Origin: Bacillota bacterium
Lineage (GTDB): Bacteria > Bacillota > Clostridia > Oscillospirales > Butyricicoccaceae
Reading direction: 5' to 3'
Assembly: GCA_030705725.1 (NCBI GenBank)
Contig: JAUZPW010000058.1
Span: forward strand, 1-7,927
Length of the DNA stretch: 7,927 nucleotides
Below the pieces are notes generated by a model. The model did not search any database, was not told the origin of the DNA, and saw nothing but the letters and a program-made list of their open reading frames with translations. The stretch's first letter is position 1; each line of letters begins with the position of its first letter. The translations under genes and the position numbers were made by a program. Below are positions 1 to 6,713 of this stretch, piece after piece.

Positions 1-2348
1 AGGGCTTAAGCGGCAGGGAAAAAGAAATTTTTGTATACGCGTTCGGAGAGGCAGGGGCCGTTCAGTGCGGCTTCTGCATTCCGGGTATGGTGATTTGCGC
101 GAAGGCGCTTCTGGATCAGAACAAAAACCCATCGAGGGACGAGATTAAATATGCGCTGCGCAACAACATCTGCCGCTGTACCGGCTACAAGAAAATAATA
201 GACGCGGTCGGAATCGCCGCAAAGCTTATAAGAGACGATCTTCCCGTGCCCGAGGCCGAGGAGATAAGCGGCGTCGGACAGAGGGCGCACAGGATCGACG
301 TAAGGGAAAAAGTACTCGGAACCGGCGTTTACACGGACGATATGACGCTGCCGGGCATGCTTTACGGCGGGGCGGTGCGCGCTAAATACCCGAGAGCCCG
401 CGTACTGTCGATTGACGATTCTAAAGCCAAAGCGCTGCCCGGTGTGCGCGCGGTGCTGACAGCTTCGGATATTCCCGGAAAAAACAAGGTCGGGCACTTA
501 AAACAAGACTGGGACACGATGATAGCGGTCGGCGATATTACAAGGTATCTCGGCGACTGCATCTGCCTTATAGCGGCGGACACGCCGGAAATACTTAAAC
601 AGGCGAAGGAGCTTGTAGACGTTTCATACGAAGAGCTTCCCGGCGTATTCAGCCCGGAGGAGGCCATAAAGGAAGGCGCGCCGGCCCTTCACGAGGGCGG
701 CAATATTCTGGCTCACGAACGCCTTATAAGGGGCGACGCAGAAGGGGCAATTAAAAACTCGGCATACAAAGTAACGAAGCATTACAGCACTCCTTTTACG
801 GAGCATGCTTTCCTGGAGCCCGAGTGCGCGGTCGCGGTGGCGGACCGAGAAAAAAAGGAAGTTACTATATTCTCTTCGGATCAGGGAACCTACGATACCC
901 AGAGGGAATGCTCGGGAATGCTCGGAATACCGATGAAGCAGGTTCATGTGGTAAACAGGCTGGTCGGAGGCGGGTTCGGCGGCAAGGAGGACATGTCGGT
1001 GCAGCACCATGCGGCTCTGCTTTCCTGGCACACGGGGCTTCCGGTCAAGGTTAAGCTAAGCAGGCAGGAAAGCATCACCGTGCACCCGAAGCGCCACGCG
1101 ATGGAGATCGATTTTACCACGGGCTGCGACGAAAACGGATATCTGACCGGAGCGATCGTTAAGATAGTATCGGATACGGGAGCATATGCCTCGCTGGGCG
1201 GGCCGGTTTTACAGAGGGCCTGCACGCATGCCGCCGGGCCGTACAATTTCCAGAACGTTGATATTGAGGGAACCGCCGTTTACACCAACAATCCTCCCGG
1301 AGGCGCTTTCCGGGGATTCGGCGTAACCCAGAGCTGTTTTGCGATGGAATGCAATTTGAATTTATTAGCCGAGATGGTCGGAATCTCGCCCTGGGAGATA
1401 AGGTATCGCAACGCTATAAGACCGGGACAGGTGCTGCCGAACGGACAGACTGCTTTCCCGGGGACAGCGCTTGCCGAGACGCTTCTTGCAGTCAAGGATA
1501 TATTTGAAAGCCATCCGAGGGCCGGAATAGCCTGCGCGATGAAAAACGCCGGCGTCGGCGTGGGGATAAGGGACATGGGCAGAGTCCGCCTTACGGTAGA
1601 GAAGGGAAAAGTTCATATCCGGTCAGGCGCCTCTTGCATCGGACAGGGGCTTGGAACGGTGCTCAAGCAGATCGTATGCGAAGCAACCGGACTTTTAGGC
1701 GATTCGCTTATATATGATGCCGCCGAAACGGGAGCCGCTCCCGATTCCGGAACGACCTCCGGATCGCGGCAGACTCTTGTTACCGGCGAGGCCGCGCGCA
1801 GAGCTGCGCTGGACTTTAAGGCCGCAATGGATGAAAAAGGGTTGCAGGGTATCGAGGGCATGGAATTTTACGGCGAGTATTTCGCCGAGACCGATCCGAT
1901 GGGCAGCCCGAAAAAGAACCCCGTTTCCCACGTCGCCTACGGTTTTGCGACGCAGGTCGCCATTCTCGACGAGCAAGGCTACGTAGAGAAGGTTATAGCG
2001 GCGCACGACGTGGGAAAAGCGATAAACCCGCTGTCGGTGGAAGGGCAGATCGAGGGCGGCGTTGTTATGTCGCTGGGCTACGCGCTTACGGAAACGTTCC
2101 CGCTCCACCGCGGAAGGCCGACGGCAAAATTCGGCACCCTGGGGCTGTTACGCGCGGATAAGGCCCCGGAGGTAGAAAGTATCATTGTAGAACGGAATAA
2201 GGATTCGCTTGCATACGGAGCGGTGGGAATCGGGGAAATTACATCAATACCGACGGCACCCGCCGTGCAGGGGGCTTACTACCGACTGGACGGCAAATTC
2301 AGGACGTCGCTTCCTCTTGATAATACACCTTACAGAAAGAAAGAATGA
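1..2348 (+). CDS. Selenium-dependent xanthine dehydrogenase-type molybdenum hydroxylase, fused [2Fe-2S]/Mo subunit (5' partial)
   Basis: The 5' end lies outside the window; the frame is open from base 3, so the ATG at 87 is internal and not the start. Bases 66-77 encode CGFC and 171-179 encode CRC, the ligands of the second [2Fe-2S] cluster of the xanthine dehydrogenase family. After a short linker comes the molybdopterin-binding region: GGGFGGKE (966-989), GGAFRGFG (1299-1322), GQGLGT (1641-1658) and the GIGE motif whose Glu (2235-2237) matches the catalytic base of the family. There is no FAD domain, so electrons presumably pass to a separate FAD subunit or another partner. The Fe-S/Mo fusion is the architecture of E. 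coli XdhD and of the selenium-dependent xanthine dehydrogenase family. The likely reaction is hydroxylation of a purine or similar N-heterocycle in the cytoplasm; the exact substrate is inferred. Downstream selD, yedF and yqeB support the selenium assignment. No in-frame TGA is present, so selenium would be in the cofactor, not the chain. The next gene starts 6 bases after the stop. Confidence 0.93.
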   Translation, partial: GLSGREKEIFVYAFGEAGAVQCGFCIPGMVICAKALLDQNKNPSRDEIKYALRNNICRCTGYKKIIDAVGIAAKLIRDDLPVPEAEEISGVGQRAHRIDVREKVLGTGVYTDDMTLPGMLYGGAVRAKYPRARVLSIDDSKAKALPGVRAVLTASDIPGKNKVGHLKQDWDTMIAVGDITRYLGDCICLIAADTPEILKQAKELVDVSYEELPGVFSPEEAIKEGAPALHEGGNILAHERLIRGDAEGAIKNSAYKVTKHYSTPFTEHAFLEPECAVAVADREKKEVTIFSSDQGTYDTQRECSGMLGIPMKQVHVVNRLVGGGFGGKEDMSVQHHAALLSWHTGLPVKVKLSRQESITVHPKRHAMEIDFTTGCDENGYLTGAIVKIVSDTGAYASLGGPVLQRACTHAAGPYNFQNVDIEGTAVYTNNPPGGAFRGFGVTQSCFAMECNLNLLAEMVGISPWEIRYRNAIRPGQVLPNGQTAFPGTALAETLLAVKDIFESHPRAGIACAMKNAGVGVGIRDMGRVRLTVEKGKVHIRSGASCIGQGLGTVLKQIVCEATGLLGDSLIYDAAETGAAPDSGTTSGSRQTLVTGEAARRAALDFKAAMDEKGLQGIEGMEFYGEYFAETDPMGSPKKNPVSHVAYGFATQVAILDEQGYVEKVIAAHDVGKAINPLSVEGQIEGGVVMSLGYALTETFPLHRGRPTAKFGTLGLLRADKAPEVESIIVERNKDSLAYGAVGIGEITSIPTAPAVQGAYYRLDGKFRTSLPLDNTPYRKKE

Positions 2349-2354
2349 TTTGTC

Positions 2355-3725
2355 ATGAAGCTCCTGCTAAAAGGAGGCACCGTCGTCAGCGGTTCGGATT
2401 GCCGCAAGGCGGACGTGCTTATTGAAGACGAAAAAATAACCCAAGTCGGCCTCGGCTTAACCTGCCCGGATGCCGTTACTCAAAATGTTTCGGGAAAGCT
2501 TTTATTTCCCGGGTTTATCGACGCCCATACTCATTTTGACCTTGAATCGGGAGGCACAGTGACAGCGGACGATTTCAGGACGGGCTCGCAGGCTGCTATC
2601 CTGGGCGGAACCACGACTGTTATCGACTTTACCACGCAGTACCGCGGGGAGAGCTTAAAAAAGGCGCTTTCAAATTGGCATCGCAAAGCTGACGGAAAAG
2701 CCTCCTGCGATTACGGCTTTCATATGTCTATTGCCGACTGGAACCCTTCGGTAAGCGATGAAATAGACGAAATGACCGAAAACGGAATCACCTCTTATAA
2801 GCTTTATATGACCTACGACGCGCTCAAAGTTGACGACAGGGAACTGTATCAGATACTTAAGAGGCTTAAGGCGGCAGGAGGAATCGCGGGTGTACACTGC
2901 GAAAACAGCGGGCTTATAGACGCTTTGGCGCAGGAGCAAAAAGCGCTCGGACATACGGGAGCGGGCTGCCATCCGAGAACAAGGCCCGCCGCTGCTGAGG
3001 CCGAAGCCGTAAACAGGCTGTTGAGGATCGCCGAGGTAGCCGAAACGCCGGTTATTATAGTGCATTTAAGCACAAAGGAAGGGCTGAAAGCGGTTGTTGA
3101 CGCGAGAAAACGGGGCCAGAAGGTATATGTCGAGACATGCCCGCAGTATCTGCTTTTAGACGACAGCCTGTATGATCTTCCGGGCATAGAGGGCTACAAA
3201 TATGTGATAGCTCCGCCGCTCAGAAAAAAGGATGATCAGGAATGCCTCTGGCAGGCTCTTTCCGACAATCAGATACAGACGGTTTCGACCGATCACTGCA
3301 GCTTCAACATGAGCCAGAAGCTCATAGGCAAAGACGATTTTACAAAAATTCCCGGCGGCATGCCGGGGGTTGAAACAAGGGCTGTTTTGATTTATACTTA
3401 TGGCGTTATGAATAAGCGGATTACTTTACCGCAAATGTGCTCTTTGCTCGCGGAAAACCCTGCGAAGCTTTACGGAATTTATCCGCAGAAGGGCGTCATT
3501 GCGCCGGGCGCGGACGCGGATATTGTAGTTTACGATCCGGCTGCTTCTTATGTAATTCATGCCGCGGATCAGCATCAGAACGTCGACTATGCTCCTTTTG
3601 AAAATTACAAAATATCGGGCAGGGTGGAAAAGGTCTTCCTGAGAGGCCGGCTTGCAGCCGACGGGGGCAGGATCACCGCCGAAAACACGGGCAGGTATGT
3701 TAAAAGAGGCAAATGCAGTCTTTAA
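2355..3725 (+). CDS. hydA: Dihydropyrimidinase / D-hydantoinase family cyclic amidohydrolase
   Basis: A 456-residue protein, the usual length for cytoplasmic dihydropyrimidinases and D-hydantoinases. The complete binuclear metal site of the amidohydrolase superfamily is visible: HTH (H58 and H60), the lysine that becomes carboxylated (K149 in SYKLYMTY), H181 (GVHCEN), H237 (IVHLST) and D313 (STDHCS). The enzyme opens cyclic amide or ureide rings; which ring is not readable from sequence. It sits 6 bases after the hydroxylase gene, so co-transcription and perhaps translational coupling are likely; only a weak purine-rich stretch (AGAAAGA) precedes the ATG. E. coli pairs a hydantoinase (hyuA) with xdhD in the same way, which suggests sequential oxidation and ring opening of a purine-derived or related heterocycle. 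The start is supported by the family-typical opening MKLLLKGGTVV. The gene is intact. Allantoinase is a less likely alternative. Confidence 0.92.
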   Translation: MKLLLKGGTVVSGSDCRKADVLIEDEKITQVGLGLTCPDAVTQNVSGKLLFPGFIDAHTHFDLESGGTVTADDFRTGSQAAILGGTTTVIDFTTQYRGESLKKALSNWHRKADGKASCDYGFHMSIADWNPSVSDEIDEMTENGITSYKLYMTYDALKVDDRELYQILKRLKAAGGIAGVHCENSGLIDALAQEQKALGHTGAGCHPRTRPAAAEAEAVNRLLRIAEVAETPVIIVHLSTKEGLKAVVDARKRGQKVYVETCPQYLLLDDSLYDLPGIEGYKYVIAPPLRKKDDQECLWQALSDNQIQTVSTDHCSFNMSQKLIGKDDFTKIPGGMPGVETRAVLIYTYGVMNKRITLPQMCSLLAENPAKLYGIYPQKGVIAPGADADIVVYDPAASYVIHAADQHQNVDYAPFENYKISGRVEKVFLRGRLAADGGRITAENTGRYVKRGKCSL

Positions 3726-3733
3726 GTCACTAA

Positions 3734-3769
3734 AGTCGGTTTGAACGATTCACATTGGACAAACCGACT
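3734..3769. repeat. 10-bp perfect inverted repeat (possible RNA hairpin) after hydA
   Basis: AGTCGGTTTG (3734-3743) and CAAACCGACT (3760-3769) are perfect reverse complements separated by 16 bases. The element starts 8 bases after the hydA stop. It is not followed by a T-run on the + strand (the next bases are ATTCTAAAAAAA), so it is not a canonical intrinsic terminator. It could stabilise the 3' end of the xdh-hydA message, attenuate read-through, or be a protein-binding palindrome. Function is unassigned. Confidence 0.6.
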
Positions 3770-3782
3770 ATTCTAAAAAAAG

Positions 3783-3806
3783 CGTTATTCTCAAACAAGA
3801 ATAACG
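3783..3806. promoter_or_regulatory. Putative ModE-like operator: 9-bp perfect inverted repeat upstream of the modE-like gene
   Basis: CGTTATTCT (3783-3791) and AGAATAACG (3798-3806) are exact reverse complements around a 6-base spacer. The outer CGTTAT/ATAACG half-sites resemble the ends of the ModE box known in Proteobacteria. The palindrome abuts the ribosome site of a gene for a ModE-like DNA-binding protein, so autoregulation is a natural guess. Alternatively it forms an RNA hairpin next to the Shine-Dalgarno sequence. Read on the - strand, the hairpin is followed by C and seven Ts, so a weak reverse-strand terminator is also possible. The repeat is seen directly; the operator role is inferred. 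Confidence 0.5.
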
Positions 3807-3813
3807 GAGGAGG
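3806..3813 (+). promoter_or_regulatory. Strong ribosome binding site for the modE-like gene, touching the inverted repeat
   Basis: GGAGGAGG lies 8 bases before the ATG at 3822. Its first G is the last base of the 9-bp inverted repeat, so a protein on the palindrome or a folded hairpin in the mRNA would sit directly against this site. Confidence 0.8.
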
Positions 3814-3821
3814 AAAACCGT

Positions 3822-4217
3822 ATGCAGGATGAACTTGGCCTTAAGCTGACCGTAAGGATTTACAAGGGAGAAAAGGCATTCGGTCCCGGAATGCTTACGC
3901 TTTTAACATTAATCGAGAAGACCGGTTCACTCCATAAAGCGTGCGAATCCATGGATATGGCATACAGCAAGGCATGGAAAATGATTAAGGAGACCGAAAG
4001 GCTATGGGGCTTCGCGCTTACCGTCGGGGATGCGGGAGGCAAAAACGGCGGAGGCTCGAGACTAACGCCGGAGGGCAGGTTACTGACGGAGCAGTACGGT
4101 CAGTTTATGGAGGAAGTCAAAGAAAAGGCGGAACTGACGTTTAATAAATACTTTTCCGAGGAATTCTTAAGTAAACTGGACAAAGCAGGCAAGGCTCAGA
4201 AAGGGAGTGGAAACTAA
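3822..4217 (+). CDS. Single-domain ModE-like winged helix-turn-helix regulator
   Basis: A 131-residue protein matching the N-terminal DNA-binding domain of ModE (LysR-type winged helix). Residues about 31-60 hold the helix-turn-helix ([19 protein letters not shown], then the helix through MIKETER), and residues 72-85 the wing ([14 protein letters not shown]). E. coli ModE is about 260 residues and has a C-terminal pair of Mop/TOBE molybdate-binding domains; here only a short charged tail follows, so no molybdate-sensing domain is visible. Similar short ModE-like proteins occur in Clostridia, so truncation is unlikely. The start is fixed by GGAGGAGG 8 bases upstream. The gene heads the selenium/molybdenum maturation genes, its stop being one base before the selD ATG. 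It probably controls this locus, perhaps through the palindrome just before it. How it senses molybdenum or selenium status is unknown. Confidence 0.85.
   Translation: MQDELGLKLTVRIYKGEKAFGPGMLTLLTLIEKTGSLHKACESMDMAYSKAWKMIKETERLWGFALTVGDAGGKNGGGSRLTPEGRLLTEQYGQFMEEVKEKAELTFNKYFSEEFLSKLDKAGKAQKGSGN
4202..4207 (+). promoter_or_regulatory. Probable ribosome binding site deciding the selD start
   Basis: AGGGAG, inside the end of the modE-like gene, lies 11 bases before the ATG at 4219. It overlaps a GTG at 4207 that is also in frame for selD. That GTG has no well-spaced ribosome site of its own, so the ATG is preferred. The spacing is slightly long, and coupling to termination of the upstream gene probably helps. 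Confidence 0.55.
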
Positions 4218-4218
4218 A

Positions 4219-5241
4219 ATGGAGAAGCCTTTGGAATTTTGCAGAGGGGGAGGGTGCACCGCGAAGCTGGGCCCCGCCGCGTTAAAAACCGTTCTGCAGA
4301 AGATCGAAAAATCAAACGACCCGAATCTTTTGATAGGATATGAAGGCTCGGACGACGCCGCGGTTTACAGGTTGAGAGACGATCTCGCAATCGTGCAGAC
4401 ATTGGATTTCTTTCCGCCCATGGTGGACGATCCGTTTACTTTCGGACAGATCGCGGCGGCAAACGCGCTTTCGGATATTTACGCGATGGGCGCGGATTTT
4501 AAGACCGCTCTGAACATTGTCTGCTTCCCGGAAAACATGAGCCTCAATGTGCTAGGCAGCATTCTTCTGGGAGGAAGCGACAAGGTCAAGGAGGCGGGGG
4601 GAGTGCTGGCGGGCGGCCATTCGATAGCCGATCAGGATGTTAAATACGGACTTTCCGTAACTGGTACGATTCATCCGGATAAAATAATCGCAAACAACGG
4701 CTGCCGGAAGGGCGACGCCCTGATTCTGACAAAACCGCTCGGCGTCGGCATCGTATGCGCCGCGTCAAGGGTAAAGGCCTCGTCGGACGAAGCTATGGCT
4801 AAGGCGATAAAATCCATGACGACGCTCAACAAGTATGCGTCCGAAATCGCAAGAAAATACCGGACGCATGCGTGCACCGACGTGACGGGTTTTGGATTTA
4901 TCGTACATCTCTGCGAGATGCTAAACGACAGGTTTTCTGCGGTCATATTCAAGGACAGAATTCCGTTTATCCCCGAAAGCGAGGGGTACGCGAACGAATT
5001 CTACCTTACGGCGGCAGGCCAGAGAAACCGGAATTTCGCGGAGAACAGGGTGCTGTTTGCGGACTGCCCGTTCGCGATGCAGGAAATCCTTTTTGATCCC
5101 CAGACCTCAGGAGGGCTGCTTATAAGCCTTGACCCGAGAGATGCGGACGCGGCGCTGAGGGAGCTTAAAACGCTGGGGCTGCCCTGCGGTATCGTTGGAG
5201 AAGTTACAGACAAGCTAGATAAATCAATAATTATTGAATAG
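4219..5241 (+). CDS. selD: Selenide, water dikinase (selenophosphate synthetase), Cys form
   Basis: A 340-residue protein (E. coli SelD has 347) that makes selenophosphate from selenide and ATP in the cytoplasm. The N-terminal catalytic motif GGGCTAK gives C13 and K16, matching the essential Cys17 and Lys20 of the E. coli enzyme. The TGC codon (4255-4257) shows this is a cysteine enzyme, whereas many anaerobes have selenocysteine here. Further family motifs are GSDDAAVY (43-50), the [16 protein letters not shown] stretch with [11 protein letters not shown] (61-92), GGHSI (132-136), DVTGFG (221-226) and DPQTSGGLL (293-301). The gene begins one base after the modE-like stop and is followed after 28 bases by yedF. 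In this setting its product probably feeds selenium to the molybdenum hydroxylase cofactor. The window cannot show whether the cell also uses selenophosphate for selenocysteine or selenouridine. Confidence 0.97.
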   Translation: MEKPLEFCRGGGCTAKLGPAALKTVLQKIEKSNDPNLLIGYEGSDDAAVYRLRDDLAIVQTLDFFPPMVDDPFTFGQIAAANALSDIYAMGADFKTALNIVCFPENMSLNVLGSILLGGSDKVKEAGGVLAGGHSIADQDVKYGLSVTGTIHPDKIIANNGCRKGDALILTKPLGVGIVCAASRVKASSDEAMAKAIKSMTTLNKYASEIARKYRTHACTDVTGFGFIVHLCEMLNDRFSAVIFKDRIPFIPESEGYANEFYLTAAGQRNRNFAENRVLFADCPFAMQEILFDPQTSGGLLISLDPRDADAALRELKTLGLPCGIVGEVTDKLDKSIIIE

Positions 5242-5269
5242 AGCGCGCAGAGCAAATGGAGGTTAACAT

Positions 5270-5881
5270 ATGAAAAAAATCGACGCAAGGGGCAAGCAAT
5301 GCCCGCTGCCGGTGATCGAAACGAAAAAAGCCCTGGAACAGTCGGCACCGGGCGAAACGGTGGAGGTTATTGTCGACAACGATATAGCGGTGCAGAATCT
5401 TAGCAAGTTCGCAGTGCAGAAGAAAATGAGTTTTAAATCTCAGAAAAACAGTGAAGGTGAATTCGTTGTTTGGATAACGTCCGGCACAGCCGCCGATACT
5501 GCCGCGAAAGAATCTGTTGATTACTGCATCCCGGACTCCAGGAGACAGGGGACGGTAATCGTCCTTTCCTCCGACGCAATGGGAAACGGGGACGAAACGC
5601 TCGGAAAGCTCCTTATGAAAGGCTTTATCTACGCCGTAACCAAGCAGGACACCCTGCCTGAAACGGTCATTATGTATAACGGCGGCGCAAAGCTTTCCTG
5701 CGAAGGCTCAGAGTCTGCCGGGGATCTTAAAAACCTTGAAGCACAGGGAGTAACGGTTCTGACCTGCGGAACTTGCCTCAATCATTACGGACTGACTGAA
5801 AAGCTCGCCGCGGGCTCGGTGACGAATATGTATGATATTGCCGAAAGGCTAAGCCGGGCTTCGCTTATAATCCGTCCGTGA
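5270..5881 (+). CDS. yedF: Selenium metabolism protein YedF (TusA-like plus DsrE-like domains)
   Basis: A 203-residue two-domain protein. Residues 1-70 form a TusA/SirA-like domain starting MKKIDARGKQCPLP, with C11 in the position where TusA proteins carry persulfide sulfur. Residues about 95-203 are a DsrE-like domain (VIVLSSDAMGNGDETLG) ending with a TCGTC motif (C166 and C169) in TCGTCLNHYGL; C144 is a further cysteine. This layout is diagnostic of the YedF family, which occurs with selD across selenium-using genomes. The chemistry is not established; a role in delivering selenium as a thiol-bound species is a reasonable inference from the TusA-type cysteine. The start is fixed by GGAGG (5258-5262), 7 bases before the ATG. 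The gene lies 28 bases after selD, and yqeB begins 4 bases after its stop. Confidence 0.94.
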   Translation: MKKIDARGKQCPLPVIETKKALEQSAPGETVEVIVDNDIAVQNLSKFAVQKKMSFKSQKNSEGEFVVWITSGTAADTAAKESVDYCIPDSRRQGTVIVLSSDAMGNGDETLGKLLMKGFIYAVTKQDTLPETVIMYNGGAKLSCEGSESAGDLKNLEAQGVTVLTCGTCLNHYGLTEKLAAGSVTNMYDIAERLSRASLIIRP

Positions 5882-5885
5882 CGCT

Positions 5886-6713
5886 ATGAATAATAAGGAA
5901 CGATTAATAATAGTAAGAGGCGGCGGGGATATAGCCTCGGGGACTATATACGCGCTTTGCCGCTGCGGTTTCCCGGTTCTGTCGCTCGAAGTCCCGGCAC
6001 CGTCGGCGATAAGGCGGCGGGTGGCCTTTTCTGAGGCGGTTTATGACGGAACGAGCCGCGTCGAGGACGTAAGCTGCGAGCTTGCGGATTCTATTGAGAA
6101 GGCCTTTGAAATTATGGAAAACGGCCTGGCCGCCGTGATGGTAGATCCCATGTGCCGGGTCTTGGAGAAGGTTAAGCCGTGGGCGCTTATCGACGGGATC
6201 CTGGCAAAAAAGAATTTGGGGACAAGCAGGGATATGGCGGAAAAAACGATCGCTCTCGGCCCGGGCTTTACGGCGGGCAGGGACGTGGATATTGTGATCG
6301 AAACGATGCGCGGCCACGATCTTGGCCGGATTATAGAAGCCGGGGAGGCCAGGGCCAATACCGGAGTTCCGGGCGTTATCGCGGGGTTCGGGAAGGAAAG
6401 GGTTATCCATGCCGAACATACCGGGATAATCTCACTGAAAGCCGAAATAGGCGATATAGTCGAAAAAGACCGTGAAATTGCGGTTATAAAAACGGAAAAA
6501 GGTGAGTTCCCGATACATGCAACGCTGACGGGCGTTCTCAGGGGCATAATCCGCCCCGGGTATCATGTTGCAAAAGGACTTAAGATAGCCGACATTGACC
6601 CGAGGGAATCAGAGCGGGAAAACTGCTTTACGATTTCGGACAAGGCCAGATGCATAGCCGGGTCTGTGCTTTCGGGGCTGTTTTATCTTGACGGAAGGGG
6701 CAAAAGAAAATGA
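5886..6713 (+). CDS. yqeB: YqeB-family selenium-dependent molybdenum hydroxylase maturation protein
   Basis: A 275-residue cytoplasmic protein of the YqeB (EF2563) family, known from comparative genomics as a marker of selenium-dependent molybdenum hydroxylase systems; its exact reaction is unknown. The N-terminus has a Rossmann-like glycine turn (IIVRGGGDIASGT, residues 8-20), followed by EVPAPSAIRRRVAFSEAVYDG (35-55) and the family block ALGPGFTAGRDVDIVIETMRGHDLG (123-147). Residues about 180-240 read like a barrel-sandwich (lipoyl/biotinyl-type) hybrid domain: repeated beta-strand pattern, TGVLRGI, then GYHVAKGLKIADIDPR. The ATG lies 4 bases after yedF with no clear Shine-Dalgarno sequence, so translation is probably coupled. 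The gene ends in an ATGA overlap with the next. Neighbouring selD, yedF and the hydroxylase agree with a role in selenium insertion or cofactor handling. Confidence 0.92.
   Translation: MNNKERLIIVRGGGDIASGTIYALCRCGFPVLSLEVPAPSAIRRRVAFSEAVYDGTSRVEDVSCELADSIEKAFEIMENGLAAVMVDPMCRVLEKVKPWALIDGILAKKNLGTSRDMAEKTIALGPGFTAGRDVDIVIETMRGHDLGRIIEAGEARANTGVPGVIAGFGKERVIHAEHTGIISLKAEIGDIVEKDREIAVIKTEKGEFPIHATLTGVLRGIIRPGYHVAKGLKIADIDPRESERENCFTISDKARCIAGSVLSGLFYLDGRGKRK

Noticed and set aside
87..89. ATG at 87 as the start of the hydroxylase.
   Set aside because: The frame is open upstream and encodes the CGFC iron-sulfur ligands, so the true start is outside the window.
2371..2377. A perfect AAGGAGG ribosome-site-like sequence just inside hydA, hinting at a later start.
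   Set aside because: No in-frame ATG, GTG or TTG follows at a usable distance, and the bases encode the conserved LKGG opening of the hydantoinase family.
3775..3806. Intrinsic terminator on the - strand (9-bp hairpin followed by C and seven Ts when read in reverse).
   Set aside because: No - strand gene in the window would need it, and the stem is AT-rich. It is kept only as an alternative reading of the palindrome.
3726..3821. A sigma-70 promoter in the gap before the modE-like gene (TTGAAC at 3741, TTGGAC at 3755, TATTCT at 3769 and 3786).
   Set aside because: The possible spacers are 8, 22 or 25 bases, so no -35/-10 pair has acceptable spacing; I do not call a promoter.
4207..4209. GTG as the selD start.
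   Set aside because: It overlaps the modE-like gene, has no well-spaced ribosome site, and would only add METK before the ATG at 4219.
5904..6547. Long - strand open frames opposite yqeB (171 and 168 codons), and similar ones opposite the other genes.
   Set aside because: They lie antisense to well-recognised proteins, have no ribosome sites or family motifs, and are expected from the codon bias of the + strand genes.
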